Of a DNA stretch of 64,000 nt, positions 41,961 through 50,523 are shown piece by piece. Source of the DNA: Phycisphaeraceae bacterium (GTDB lineage: Bacteria; Planctomycetota; Phycisphaerae; Phycisphaerales; Zrk34); the NCBI GenBank assembly GCA_028282805.1, contig JANQHD010000054.1, positions 1 through 64,000 on the forward strand. Direction: 5' to 3'. Both the position numbers and the translations under genes were made by a program. Position 1 is the stretch's first letter. Every line of letters starts with the position of its first letter. The notes under the pieces were generated by a model, which worked only from the letters and a program-made list of their open reading frames with translations, was not told the DNA's origin and did not search any database.

Positions 41961-42551
41961 TTCGGGCGACGCGCTCGCGATCCGGCGGCCCATCATCACC
42001 AGCGGCATCTTCGGCATGTCGATCTCTTTCTCGACTTCGAACCCCTCGCTCTGGTAGAAGCCGAACGCGGGGGTGTCCTTGGCCACCTCCAGGGTCACCG
42101 TGTCGTAGCCCTTGCGGCCGGCGAACGCGTACACGTGTTGAAGCATGATGCGCCCCAATCCCTGGCCCTGGTGCTCGGAGCGCGTGCCGAGCAACAGCAG
42201 TTCCAGGCGGCGCTCGCCCGCTTCGTGCTTTTGGGACATTGCGCGCACGAGCGTGCGAAACTGGCGCGGGCCGAACGCTCGGAGCATCTGAAACATCAGC
42301 CCGGCCGTGGCCAGCTTGCCGGGCTCGTAGCCGTCGGCGAACACGAACGCGGCGCACGCCAGGCGTCCGTCGCGGTGGATGCCGAATGTCTGCGCATCGG
42401 GGGCGTTGCGGAACACCTTGAGGAGGGTGCCGAGCATCGTGCGCGTGCGCCAGCCCCGTGGGTCCGGCGGCATCATCGGGTGGTCCTTGAACGCCGCGGC
42501 CAGCACCCCGATCGCCTGGTCACGGTCGGTCACTTCGATCACTTCGTTCAT
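41934..42551 (-). CDS. GNAT family N-acetyltransferase
   Basis: Encodes 205 aa. The acetyl-CoA motif A is clear: LELLLLGTRSEHQGQGLGRIMLQHV (R/Q-x-x-G-x-G/A form QGQGLG near residue 132), followed by YDTVTLEVAKDTPAFGFYQSEGFEVEKEIDMP typical of motif B. Substrate is unknown; the layout resembles small-molecule resistance acetyltransferases. The C-terminus reads into repeat R1. It is flanked by R1 and R2, as a cassette would be. Confidence 0.85.
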   Translation of the reverse strand: MNEVIEVTDRDQAIGVLAAAFKDHPMMPPDPRGWRTRTMLGTLLKVFRNAPDAQTFGIHRDGRLACAAFVFADGYEPGKLATAGLMFQMLRAFGPRQFRTLVRAMSQKHEAGERRLELLLLGTRSEHQGQGLGRIMLQHVYAFAGRKGYDTVTLEVAKDTPAFGFYQSEGFEVEKEIDMPKMPLVMMGRRIASASPEAPEPPGKT

Positions 42552-42603
42552 GGCGGCGATCCCTCGTTCGATGGTTGTTTCGCGTGTTCATCGATCGTAC
42601 CGG

Positions 42604-42770
42604 AAACCGGTCCCAGAGGGACCGGCGACATACCCGCCCCCGGACCCCGGACCCCGGCCCCCGGCCCCCGGAACCCGGAACCCGGCTCCCCCGGAAACCC
42701 CGGGTGGAACCCGGGGCTAATGGGTGCGCCGTCGTTTGACCGTTAGCCCCCGGTTTCACCGGGGGGGCGG
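42604..42770. repeat. Composite GC-rich palindromic repeat, copy R2
   Basis: Begins with CCGGTCCCAGAGGGACCGG (42607-42625), contains a run of CCCCGGACC-type short tandem units, then the GGGTGGAACCCGGGGCTAATGGG and GTTAGCCCCCGGTTTCACC words. Its right part is the reverse complement of R0. It lies just before the HTH/zinc-ribbon gene. Confidence 0.85.
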
Positions 42771-42810
42771 GTACGGTTGTGCGCACAAAACATGCGCCTC
42801 TCCCAAGGGT

Positions 42811-43806
42811 ATGGACGCACTCGATCGCGCATTGATGATGAATTGGAACAAACGTCGGCGGCCTAAGTTGCGCGTCAGCCGTAAGGGCGACCGCAAAGAC
42901 GGGGCGCTGTACCTGCTGGAACCCAAGGGCGGGAGCACGCGGGAAATCCGGGCGGTGCCGGGGTTGACGAAGATGTTGCGCAAACCCTTGCGGAGTTTTT
43001 GCTTGGTGGTGCGGGCGGGGGACCTGCGTGCGCCGGGCGGGTGCGATGGGGCGCTGTGGGAAGACTGGTGCGCGGCGGCGGGGCGGCCTTACACCGAGCC
43101 GCCGAAGGCGCCCGGCGGGACGAAGCCGCGGGAGGTGAGCATGGAGGCGATGGAGTTCGACGCGCGGTTGGTGAAGAGCTTGTGCGCACCGATCTCCATC
43201 GGGTACCCGGGCGTGCCGCTGACGGTGGCGTGTGAGATGTTCGGCGTCCGCCACGGCACGGTGTACCGGTGGGAGAAGCGGGGGTTGGTGCACATCCGGC
43301 GGATGAAGAAAGACCCGAAGCACGGGCAGGATTTGACGTGGCCTTGCGAGAAGACCAAGCGTTTGGGCAAGTGTGCGCTGGTGACGACGAACGGTTTGAT
43401 CGACCCGGGGGGCGAGGTGTGGTGCGGGCCTTGGGGCGACTGGCGGCGGGCGATGGTGGACCGCGTGCCGGGGGACTGGGGGCAGTGGGTGTGGCGTTAC
43501 TGGTCGAGCGCGGGTCGGCACGGGATGTGGCGTTGGATATGCCCGCGGTGTGGCGGGGGTGCGGTGAAGCTGTATTGGCCGATGCCGGTGATGACGGTGG
43601 CGAAGTTTTTCGGCGACGAGCCGCGCGGCGATATGACGGGGCTGGGGGAGTTTGTGTGCCGGGGGTGTGCGGGGTTCATGTACGACAGCGAGGAGATGAA
43701 CCCGGGCTACGAGGCGCACGAGGACAAGGTGTGGGACTGGTTCGTGCGTCGTTTGACGGAAGGGCGGATGCGCGGCAGCGATTTGGTATTGACGGGGGAG
43801 GGTTAG
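42811..43806 (+). CDS. HTH and zinc-ribbon protein of unknown function
   Basis: I start at ATG 42811; the frame opens in repeat R2. About 331 aa. A central helix-turn-helix fits GVPLTVACEMFGVRHGTVYRWEKRGLVHIRR (about residues 145-175). A Cys-x2-Cys pair (CPRCGGG, near 250) and another (CRGCAG, near 286) suggest a zinc ribbon. The N-terminus is basic. It is tryptophan-rich and lacks transposase or nuclease motifs I can recognise. Its position among copies of a palindromic repeat family suggests a repeat-associated DNA-binding protein, but this is inference. A hairpin related to the repeats follows at 43867-43887. Confidence 0.65.
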   Translation: MDALDRALMMNWNKRRRPKLRVSRKGDRKDGALYLLEPKGGSTREIRAVPGLTKMLRKPLRSFCLVVRAGDLRAPGGCDGALWEDWCAAAGRPYTEPPKAPGGTKPREVSMEAMEFDARLVKSLCAPISIGYPGVPLTVACEMFGVRHGTVYRWEKRGLVHIRRMKKDPKHGQDLTWPCEKTKRLGKCALVTTNGLIDPGGEVWCGPWGDWRRAMVDRVPGDWGQWVWRYWSSAGRHGMWRWICPRCGGGAVKLYWPMPVMTVAKFFGDEPRGDMTGLGEFVCRGCAGFMYDSEEMNPGYEAHEDKVWDWFVRRLTEGRMRGSDLVLTGEG

Positions 43807-43866
43807 GGCAAGCGAGGTAGGGTGCGTCGGGTCTTCGAGACGAACCACTAAACACCATACCCACCA

Positions 43867-43887
43867 ACCGGTCACTTTGGGACCGGT
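43867..43887. repeat. Hairpin related to the R1/R2 head
   Basis: ACCGGTC (43867-43873) and GACCGGT (43881-43887) resemble the CCGGTCCC/GGGACCGG heads at 41849 and 42607, with a changed loop. It lies in the 3' gap shared by the HTH gene and the next, convergent, gene. Confidence 0.6.
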
Positions 43888-43905
43888 TCTGAAAGTGGCG
43901 GTTGC

Positions 43906-45273
43906 TCACTTGGTTTGCTGTGGTCGGACCACCAGCTTCTGGATCGGTGAGCGGGGGATGAACAGGTGCGCATCGTACCCCTTGAGCCCTTCGCGCAGCG
44001 CGCCGAGGTCCAGGTTTGCGTTCGGCAACACCTTGGCCGCCATCTCGATGCCCTTGTAACTGATGTGGGTCACGCGCACGGCGTCGGCCTGGCTGGCCGC
44101 GGCGATGTCGACGAGCACCTGCTGGTAGAGCTCGATGGGTTCGAGGCTGACCGGCTCGTCCCGGGTGATCTTGCCGGACTTGTGGGCGGCGCGGAGTCGC
44201 TTGACGGCGCGCATGTAGCCGCTGCCGTGCCCGGCGCAGCGGGCCGGGTCGCGGTCGGCCATGTCGCCGAGGCTGTAGGCGATGGCGAGGCACCGGATCG
44301 CGTAGGTCTTGCCGCGTGTCGGCGGGTGGTCGTGTTGCAGGTAGCTGCCCTCGTGGAGGAAGTTCAGCCCGTCGGGGTAGTCGATGTCGGTGCGCATGTG
44401 GTACGAGCCGCCGTGCAGCATGAACTTGCCGCGCCCGAGGCGCTCGCCGAGGAAGCGCGGGTCGGTGAGGTTGCGCACGATCGCGCGCTGGCGGTAGATG
44501 TTGAACGCGTTGGCCCGGAAGTGGTACGCGTTGTGGGTGTCGCGCAGGTTCTCCAGCACGGCGAGGTAGTAGTGGGCGTCGGTCGTGGGCAGCGGCCCGG
44601 GCACGTTGCGACGCCTGGCGTCTTCCAGCCGGCGCTTGAGCTCGGGGTACTGCGCGTGGAACTGCGCGTAGCTCGGGCGTTCGGCGACGGGCTTGAACTG
44701 CGGGTCGGCCTTGCGCAGGTACGCGAAGAGCGGCCCGGTGCTCAGGCCGTGCTCGATGTCGGAATACGCCACGCTCAACGGCTTGTCGGGGTGCGCCTTG
44801 TTCCACCGCCGCACGTGCATCAGCAGGTTGACATCGTCTTCGGTCGACACGAACGTCCGCGCAAAAACCTCGGCTTCCGCGTCGTCTTCGATCGCCAGGC
44901 AGTGGTCGGCGTACGCGGTCGCCGAGAAGTTGCCCTCGAGCACGATCGTCGGGTAATGGTCCCACGTGTTGAGCGCGAAGAACACGCGGTGACGCAGGTG
45001 GTGGACGTACTGGTAGTAATGGTTCTCGCCCAACAGCACGGCCCGGTTGGCCTGCGCCGGTTCCTTGAGCCAGGCCAGGTCGTCGATGTTGTCGAACGCC
45101 TCGTTGATGTCGTCGGTGACGAACGGTTCGACCTGCACCGCGCCGCTGGCGAGCAGGGCGTTGGAAAACGGGCTTGGCTCGGCAAACCGGTGGATTTGGG
45201 CCCCGGCCGAGGCGACAGCGATGAAAACGCCCAGCAGCGAGAGGGGGGCGGCCGCGGAATGATGCTTCGACAT
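43906..45273 (-). CDS. Secreted erythromycin-esterase/ChaN-like (TIKI superfamily) protein
   Basis: ATG 45273 with GAGGA upstream gives 455 aa; the frame is open far beyond but out of register with the next gene. A signal peptide covers residues 1-25. The domain start AVLLGENHYYQYVHHLRHRVFFALN has the LGExxH pattern of the EreA/ChaN/TIKI fold, with later TIVLEGNFSA, SVAYSDIEHG and GRGKFMLHGGSYHMRTD giving more conserved Glu/His. Members include metalloprotease-like and haem-binding proteins; a hydrolase role in the periplasm is likely but unproven. Confidence 0.7.
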   Translation of the reverse strand: MSKHHSAAAPLSLLGVFIAVASAGAQIHRFAEPSPFSNALLASGAVQVEPFVTDDINEAFDNIDDLAWLKEPAQANRAVLLGENHYYQYVHHLRHRVFFALNTWDHYPTIVLEGNFSATAYADHCLAIEDDAEAEVFARTFVSTEDDVNLLMHVRRWNKAHPDKPLSVAYSDIEHGLSTGPLFAYLRKADPQFKPVAERPSYAQFHAQYPELKRRLEDARRRNVPGPLPTTDAHYYLAVLENLRDTHNAYHFRANAFNIYRQRAIVRNLTDPRFLGERLGRGKFMLHGGSYHMRTDIDYPDGLNFLHEGSYLQHDHPPTRGKTYAIRCLAIAYSLGDMADRDPARCAGHGSGYMRAVKRLRAAHKSGKITRDEPVSLEPIELYQQVLVDIAAASQADAVRVTHISYKGIEMAAKVLPNANLDLGALREGLKGYDAHLFIPRSPIQKLVVRPQQTK

Positions 45274-45458
45274 GTCGTGGTCCTCGTCCGCCCGGCCCAG
45301 GCGGGGGTGCAGTTTATCGATTCTGTGTAGACGTGCGCGGGTGCTGCAAGTTTCACGTGACGAACCCGCATCGCTGAAACCCGCACCGCTGAAGCGGTGC
45401 TCGCCTTGGGCATGAAAAACGCGAGGTTGGGGCCGCGCGTGGGGTGTGGCGGCTCGGT

Positions 45459-46415
45459 TTAGTGGAAGTGGTGGGTCCAGCGGAAGTTCAGGCGGAAGGC
45501 CTGGCTGCGCTGCTCGACCTCGGTTTCCCAGTAGGCGTTGACGAAGACGTGGTTCTCCTTGGAGAACGACCACATCGCGCCGGGGCCGACGGCGATGACC
45601 TGCTCGCGCCAGCCGGAGTCGGCGCCGTCGATCTGCGAGTCGGTCAGCTGCTCGAGCCAGTAGCCATTGACGCCGGCGCGGAGCTTGTTGGGGATCAGCT
45701 CGACGGAGGACGCGAAGTTGACGTGGATGGCCTGGCCGGGTTGGGTGGAGTCGGTGGGCAGCGGGTAGTCGGGGTGCGCGAAGTTGGGGTCGTCGTTCTT
45801 GTCGATCCAGATGTAGTGGGCGCGCCAGGAAGCGGTCCACCGCGGGGTGATCCAGTACGTGCCGGCCCAGTAGGGCGAGATGGCGAAGACGTTGTCGCCG
45901 GGGTTGATGGAAGTGGCGTTGTCGTACTCGCCGGTGGGCAGGAGGAAGTCGAGCTCGATGCGGTGGACGAACTTGGGTCCGTTCTCGCCCATGACCGGGT
46001 CCCACTGGAGGTAGGGGCCGATGACCAGGTCGCCGATGCCGTCGTCGGTGGTGAAGCCGAGCGAGTCGGGGTCGACGTCGGCGAAGACGATCGGCACGAG
46101 CACGTCGATGCCGGGGCGGGCGTTGAAGATCAGCGGCTCGTCGTGCTCGTAGATGAACTGGTTGAGCGAGATGAGGATGTCGAAGTCGGGCGCGGTGGGC
46201 AGGGCGAGGTTGTTGCCGTCGGCGTCCTTGACGTTGTTGGCGGAGATGTAGTGCAGGTACTGCTGGTAGTAGAAGCCGGGGCCGGCGGGGGCGATGCCGT
46301 CCATGAAGCTGGTGAACCCCAGATTCAGCGAGGCCGGCAGCGGTTGGGCGTGCGCCGGGGCGGCCACGATCAACGACAACAGCGCAGCAATGCACAGCGG
46401 GGCGTAACGATTCAT
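45459..46415 (-). CDS. Outer-membrane beta-barrel of the phenol MetA-pathway transporter family
   Basis: ATG 46415 starts a signal peptide (about residues 1-24, ending AHAQ); the frame upstream lacks a good start. About 318 aa of alternating strands with NLGFTSFMDGIAPAGPGFYYQQYLHYISA near the N-terminus and aromatic-ended strands to the last one (FRLNFRWTHHFH). This is the COG4313/MetA-pathway phenol degradation family, barrels found in aromatic-degradation clusters and elsewhere. Substrate here is unknown. Confidence 0.8.
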   Translation of the reverse strand: MNRYAPLCIAALLSLIVAAPAHAQPLPASLNLGFTSFMDGIAPAGPGFYYQQYLHYISANNVKDADGNNLALPTAPDFDILISLNQFIYEHDEPLIFNARPGIDVLVPIVFADVDPDSLGFTTDDGIGDLVIGPYLQWDPVMGENGPKFVHRIELDFLLPTGEYDNATSINPGDNVFAISPYWAGTYWITPRWTASWRAHYIWIDKNDDPNFAHPDYPLPTDSTQPGQAIHVNFASSVELIPNKLRAGVNGYWLEQLTDSQIDGADSGWREQVIAVGPGAMWSFSKENHVFVNAYWETEVEQRSQAFRLNFRWTHHFH

Positions 46416-46810
46416 ATGAGGGTTCCTCGTGCGCGATCGAACCGAGGTGGGGGTGATGGTGGATCGCAAAGGCGAAGCTTAACGCCACGGCGAACGGGTC
46501 GCCAGCTTGCGCCAAACGGGCCGGTTTGAATCGTGGGGACGAGAGGTGTTGGGTGTCCCCTTTAATCAGAGGGATGAGCGATTGGCTCATCCCCCCGGTC
46601 CACCGGACTGCGCGAGCGGGGTCGGGGGTCGGGTCGTACGCTCACGCGGGCAACTAAGCCGCCCGGCGGAAGAATCTTGATATGACATAGTGTCTATCGG
46701 CTTGGTTGTGCGCAAAAGATTAATCATTGGTGTGACAATGGTATGACACAGCCAGAAAAAAATTACCGGTGTTCCCGGGCAGTGGTTATCGGGCGAATGC
46801 GCAGTGCCGG
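46416..46810. other. 395-bp gap, no gene seen
   Basis: The part from about 46675 to 46770 is AT-rich against the backbone, with repeated TGACA words. It lies upstream of the barrel gene and downstream of ricT on the minus strand, so the barrel promoter should be here. No ORF with a ribosome site or convincing RNA fold was found. Confidence 0.4.
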
Positions 46811-48244
46811 TCACTCGTCGGTTGGGCCGGGGTTGGGCGGCCCGTCGCTGGACGGCCCGCCGCCGCCGCGCCGGCGTCGCCGTCGCCGGCGCTTGCGTTT
46901 GCCCTGCGGCTGGTCGCCGCCCGACGCGTTGGCTTGGTCGGGCGGGTCGATCGCCGCGGCGTTGTCGCCCTCGCGGTTCTGCACTTCGTGATCGTCCAAC
47001 GGCCGGCCCGGTTGCGGGCGGCGCGGTTCGCCCGCCTCGCCTTGCGCCGGCGCGCCGGGCGTTTGGGGTTGAGCGTTGGCTTGCCCCTCGCCGGTGGGCT
47101 TGCGGCGTCGGCGCCGGCGGCGACGCTTGCGCGGCGCACCGTCGGCATCGGTTTGATCGTCGCCGGCCTGTTCGCCGCGCGGCTTGGTTTGGCCGCCGTT
47201 GTTTTTCGGTGGCGCGGGCCTGCGGCGGCGCTCGCGCCGCTCGGCGGCGGCGGCCTCGGCGGCCCGCTCCCGCGCCGCCTCGCGCTCGGCGACGACCTGC
47301 TGCTCGCGCTCCTTGTCGACCTTCTCGATGTTCTCCACCGGGTACGCGGCGCGCTGGCGGTTCTCGTCGAGCTCGATGAGCACGAGCTGCGTGAGGATCT
47401 GCGTGTTGATCACGGTGCCCAGGCCGTCTTCGGTCAGCACCCGCGCGTTGCGGTTGGGCAGGCGCTTGCGCAGGTCGTCGTAGGTCGCCTCCTCGTAGCG
47501 CAGGCAGCACATCAGCCGCCCGCACCGGCCGGAGATCTTGGTCGGGTCGAGCGTGGCCTTCTGGATCTTCGCGTTCTTCATGGAGACGGGCTTGAGCACC
47601 TTGAGGAACTGCTTGCAGCAGCAGCGCTGGCCGCACTTCTCGAAGTCGGCGACGAGCCGGGCCTCGTCGCGGGCGCCGACCTGCCGCATCTCGATGCGGG
47701 TGTGGAAGTCGCCGGCGAGCTTCTTGACCAGCTCGCGGAAGTCGACGCGGTCTTCGCTCATAAAGTAGTAGATGATGCGTTCGCCGCCGAGCAGCGCCTC
47801 GACGTCGACCAGCTTCATCTCCAGGTCCAGCTCGCGGATGTACTGCTTGCAGGCCTTGGTGTACTTGGGCTTGTCGGCGTCGATGTGCGCCTGCTCGCGC
47901 ACGTCTTCGGGGGTCGCCACGCGCACGACCTTGCCCTCGGTGTTGAAGGGGTACTGCTTGCCGCCGGAGCGGTCGAAGTAGTCGAGCATCTGCTTGCGGG
48001 TGATCGAGCTGCCGCACCCGCTGTTGGTGCAGGTGGTGGTGAGCATCTCCGCGATCTCGGTGCCGCGCGGCGTGCGGATCACCAGGCGCGTGCCGCAGCC
48101 GGGGATCTCCTGGCCGTTGTAACGGAACTCGCCGATCTGTTTCATCCGGCCGTAGCGCACCACCATCGACTCCGGCGGCTTGAGCCGGTTGAGCGCTTTT
48201 TCTTCTTCCTCATCGCTGAGAACGGGCAGGGGGTGGATGGGCAT
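46811..48244 (-). CDS. ricT: RicT/YaaT-type PSP1 domain protein with polybasic tail
   Basis: ATG 48244 gives 477 aa; the frame extends upstream without a start. Residues 25-275 match the PSP1/RicT family: VVRYGRMKQIGEFRY, RLVIRTPRGTEIAEML, RIIYYFMSEDRVDFRELVKKLAGDFHTRIEMRQVGARDEARLV, and the Cys-rich CGQRCCCKQFLKVLKP and GRCGRLMCCLRYE. In Bacillus RicT works with RicA/RicF in RNase Y mRNA processing and carries Fe-S clusters. A 190-residue Lys/Arg-rich disordered tail is added. holB lies upstream and tmk beyond, as in Firmicutes. Confidence 0.88.
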   Translation of the reverse strand: MPIHPLPVLSDEEEEKALNRLKPPESMVVRYGRMKQIGEFRYNGQEIPGCGTRLVIRTPRGTEIAEMLTTTCTNSGCGSSITRKQMLDYFDRSGGKQYPFNTEGKVVRVATPEDVREQAHIDADKPKYTKACKQYIRELDLEMKLVDVEALLGGERIIYYFMSEDRVDFRELVKKLAGDFHTRIEMRQVGARDEARLVADFEKCGQRCCCKQFLKVLKPVSMKNAKIQKATLDPTKISGRCGRLMCCLRYEEATYDDLRKRLPNRNARVLTEDGLGTVINTQILTQLVLIELDENRQRAAYPVENIEKVDKEREQQVVAEREAARERAAEAAAAERRERRRRPAPPKNNGGQTKPRGEQAGDDQTDADGAPRKRRRRRRRRKPTGEGQANAQPQTPGAPAQGEAGEPRRPQPGRPLDDHEVQNREGDNAAAIDPPDQANASGGDQPQGKRKRRRRRRRRGGGGPSSDGPPNPGPTDE

Positions 48245-48470
48245 GCCGTGTGTTTCCTTAAGTCGACAACCGGTCGCTCGCACGACGCGCAGCGCGGGCT
48301 CGTCACAAGCCCCGCTCAACAAACCGGGTTGTCGCCAGGTCGGTTTTTTCATGCACCGCACGGGCCCTGGCGCCCGAGCGGTTCCAAACACACGGCGGAC
48401 CGAAGTTCCAATGTTCAACGCCCAAACCCCAATCCCGTGATTGGTGATTGAGCATTGGTCATTGGTTTTT

Positions 48471-48502
48471 CGCGTCAGCCGCGGCTTGCCGCGGCTGACG
48501 CG
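48471..48502. repeat. Perfect palindrome overlapping the holB stop codon
   Basis: Two 14-bp arms (48471-48484 and 48489-48502) enclose CTTG. The TGA stop of holB (48475-48477) is inside the left arm. On the minus strand A-rich rather than T-rich sequence follows, so it is not a standard intrinsic terminator. Confidence 0.85.
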
Positions 48503-49560
48503 CCCCATTGTACGGCCAGGTTGTCGAGCAGCAAAGCCACCGCCACGTTCGACGCCAGTTGTCGGTCGGCCTGCTGGATCAGCTCGATGCCGCGCAACCA
48601 CGGCGACAGGGCCGCCTCGCCGGCGATCGGGTCTTGCGGGTCGAGGGCGGGCGTCGCCGCGTCGATCCGCTCGCGGCAGAGCTGGCCGAGCATGCCCAAC
48701 AGCAACCGCACGGCCCGCTTGTTCGCCGCGTCCTTCGAGGCGTTCTTGTGCGAATCCACCCACGCCTTGGCAAACCCGTCGGCCAACTCCGCCAGCGTCG
48801 TGCCCAGGTCGTCGGCCGGCCGGCCCTGGCCGATCGCGTCCACGGTCGGCTCGACCTGCCGCAGCCAGCCGTCGAGCTCGTAATCGATCGCCAGCTGCGC
48901 CCGCCCCAGGCTGCCGCGCGCAAAACGCACCAGCCAACCGCGCCGGTCGGCCGCCACGTCGTCGCGCTTGGTCAGCCATTGCTCGATCACGTCGTTCGGC
49001 AGCTCGTTAAACGCCACGCGCTGGCACCGGCTGCGGATCGTCGGCAGCAGCCGATCGTCCTGCGACGTGACCATGACCAGGTACGTGTTGGCCGGCGGCT
49101 CCTCGAGCGTTTTCAGCAGCGTGTTCTGGCCGTTAAGGTCCAGCAGCTCGGCCTCGTCAATGATGAACACCTTGCCGTGGTTCAGCTGCGGCTTGCGCGC
49201 GACCGGCTCGACCAGGTTCTCGCGCAGCACCGGCAGCGGGATCGTCATCAGCTTGCGTTGGCGGGTCTGCGCATCGTCGCTGAACAGCGCCAGCTCTTTG
49301 GTGATCACGTGCAGGTCCGGGTGGGCCGCGTCTTCCGCTTCGATGAGCGAGCACGACTCGCACCCCCCGCACGCGCTCATCTCGCCCGACAGGTCGGCCT
49401 GCGCCGCGGGGCAGAGCAGCACCTTGGCGAACGCCTTGGCCGCAGTCGCCTTGCCCACGCCCGCCGGGCCGTGAAAGACCCACGCGTGGTGCACCCGCCC
49501 GCTGGCCAGCGCCTGCCGCAACGTGGTGAGCGCGTTGTCTTGTCCGATGATGCGATCCAT
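48475..49560 (-). CDS. holB: DNA polymerase III delta-prime subunit
   Basis: Encodes 361 aa of the AAA+ clamp-loader family. It shows a Walker A-like GPAGVGKATAAKAFA, a Cys-rich zinc module (CGGCESCSLIEAEDAAHPDLH), Walker B-like VFIIDEAELLDLNGQNTLLKTLEEPP and the SRC motif (LLPTIRSRCQRV). Part of the clamp loader that places the beta clamp at primed sites. The neighbours ricT and tmk give the known tmk-holB-ricT linkage. The last residues come from a palindromic repeat. Confidence 0.93.
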   Translation of the reverse strand: MDRIIGQDNALTTLRQALASGRVHHAWVFHGPAGVGKATAAKAFAKVLLCPAAQADLSGEMSACGGCESCSLIEAEDAAHPDLHVITKELALFSDDAQTRQRKLMTIPLPVLRENLVEPVARKPQLNHGKVFIIDEAELLDLNGQNTLLKTLEEPPANTYLVMVTSQDDRLLPTIRSRCQRVAFNELPNDVIEQWLTKRDDVAADRRGWLVRFARGSLGRAQLAIDYELDGWLRQVEPTVDAIGQGRPADDLGTTLAELADGFAKAWVDSHKNASKDAANKRAVRLLLGMLGQLCRERIDAATPALDPQDPIAGEAALSPWLRGIELIQQADRQLASNVAVALLLDNLAVQWGASAAASRG

Positions 49561-49644
49561 GCGTGCGATTCTAGCCGATCGGGTGGGGCGACGCGTGATG
49601 CGCGATGAGCTATCGAGTTATCCAGTCACCTGCCCGCACCCTCG

Positions 49645-49669
49645 TTTAGCGACGGCCCGCAGGGCCGGG
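49645..49669. repeat. TTTAGCGACG-headed palindromic repeat, third copy
   Basis: Identical over 25 bp to 30297-30321, 19 kb away. Confidence 0.88.
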
Positions 49670-49768
49670 CTTCCCGCGTGGCGTTTTATCGTGCGGTTCG
49701 GCCAAGCACCACCGCCCACGCCACCACTCACACCGCCGCCCACGCCCGCCCGTGCAAGCCTCAGCAAT

Positions 49769-49786
49769 ATAGTTTATAGACTATAA
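49769..49786. repeat. AT-rich palindromic element, short copy
   Basis: ATAGTTTATAGACTATAA shares the ATAGTTTATAG and CTATAA words with the 33-bp palindrome at 50373-50405. Both are AT-only islands in GC-rich DNA, one on each side of the lipoprotein gene. Confidence 0.7.
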
Positions 49787-49929
49787 GCGATAAGCCATTT
49801 TGCGCTCCGTACCGCGTGTCGGGTTTTCGTGGGGATGAATCCGTTGGTTCGGTGGCTTTTTGCTTGACGCGGTGGTGCCCCCGCGTGCAACATGGCGGGG
49901 TCGCCACTCAAAACCACGGAAGGTGCCGC

Positions 49930-50319
49930 ATGCATTTGAAATCAAGCCTCACGCTCGCCGCGTTGGCCGCGCTGCTGGTCGGCTGCTCGACCTACGACAC
50001 GCTCAAGTGGGAGTACCGCTCGGCCAAGCCGCTCGAGGCCGACGAAGGCCCGCAGGTCGTGTACATCTTCAGCCAGCCCCCGGGCCCGACGCGGGCGTTT
50101 TGCGACGCCCACAACGTCGACCACCTCGGCGACGCGGTGATCAACTACCCGTACAACTCGGCCGGCGTGAAGCGGTTCGGCGCCGACAAGGGCGCGGACG
50201 TGGTGATCGTCTACGAGCCGGTCAAGTTCGACGGCTTCCCCGGCGAAACCGACAAGGCCGTCACCGTGCGGCTGCTCAAGCACCGCACGCACGACGAAGC
50301 CCAAGCGGTCGACCTTTAA
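49930..50319 (+). CDS. Small hypothetical lipoprotein
   Basis: ATG 49930 gives 129 aa with a lipobox LLVGC (Cys about 20). The mature part has a single alpha/beta domain (QVVYIFSQPPGPTRAFCDAHNVDHLGDAVINYPYNSAGVKRFGADKGADVVIVYEP), resembling small envelope-stress lipoproteins but not assigned. It is flanked by AT-rich palindromes on both sides, so it may be a separate unit. Confidence 0.75.
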   Translation: MHLKSSLTLAALAALLVGCSTYDTLKWEYRSAKPLEADEGPQVVYIFSQPPGPTRAFCDAHNVDHLGDAVINYPYNSAGVKRFGADKGADVVIVYEPVKFDGFPGETDKAVTVRLLKHRTHDEAQAVDL

Positions 50320-50372
50320 CACCTGCCGCGACCACCGATCGGCACGAAGCCCGGCCTGCGCCACGCCCGAGG

Positions 50373-50405
50373 TGTTGATAGTTTATAGTCTATAAACTAT
50401 CAACA
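50373..50405. repeat. 33-bp perfect AT-rich palindrome
   Basis: Two 16-bp arms around one T (50389); left arm TGTTGATAGTTTATAG. It lies 53 bp after the lipoprotein stop. No T-run follows. Confidence 0.9.
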
Positions 50406-50523
50406 GGAAGCGCGCCATGCACGCCGATACAGCGGGCGCTACGGGCCGGGGGCGTCGCGACGGGTCGGCGGGGTAGGGTTGTGCGGGCCCCCGGGGTTCG
50501 CGGGGCTCACCCCGGGGCTTGGG

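Larger units (their letters stand above)
49561..49929. other. Repeat-bearing gap upstream of a lipoprotein gene
   Basis: The gap holds the 25-bp TTTAGCGACG-headed repeat (49645-49669) and an AT-rich palindromic element (49769-49786). An open frame from 49816 joins the lipoprotein frame but lacks a ribosome site; ATG 49930 is preferred. Nothing else is visible. Confidence 0.5.

Noticed and set aside
42520-43875. 451-codon minus-strand frame across the HTH/zinc-ribbon gene
   Set aside because: Pro/Arg/His low-complexity antisense reading; the plus-strand frame has an HTH and Cys pairs.
43906-46590. Single 894-codon frame through two minus-strand genes
   Set aside because: Only the part up to ATG 45273 has meaningful sequence with a signal peptide; upstream it is an out-of-frame reading of the beta-barrel gene.
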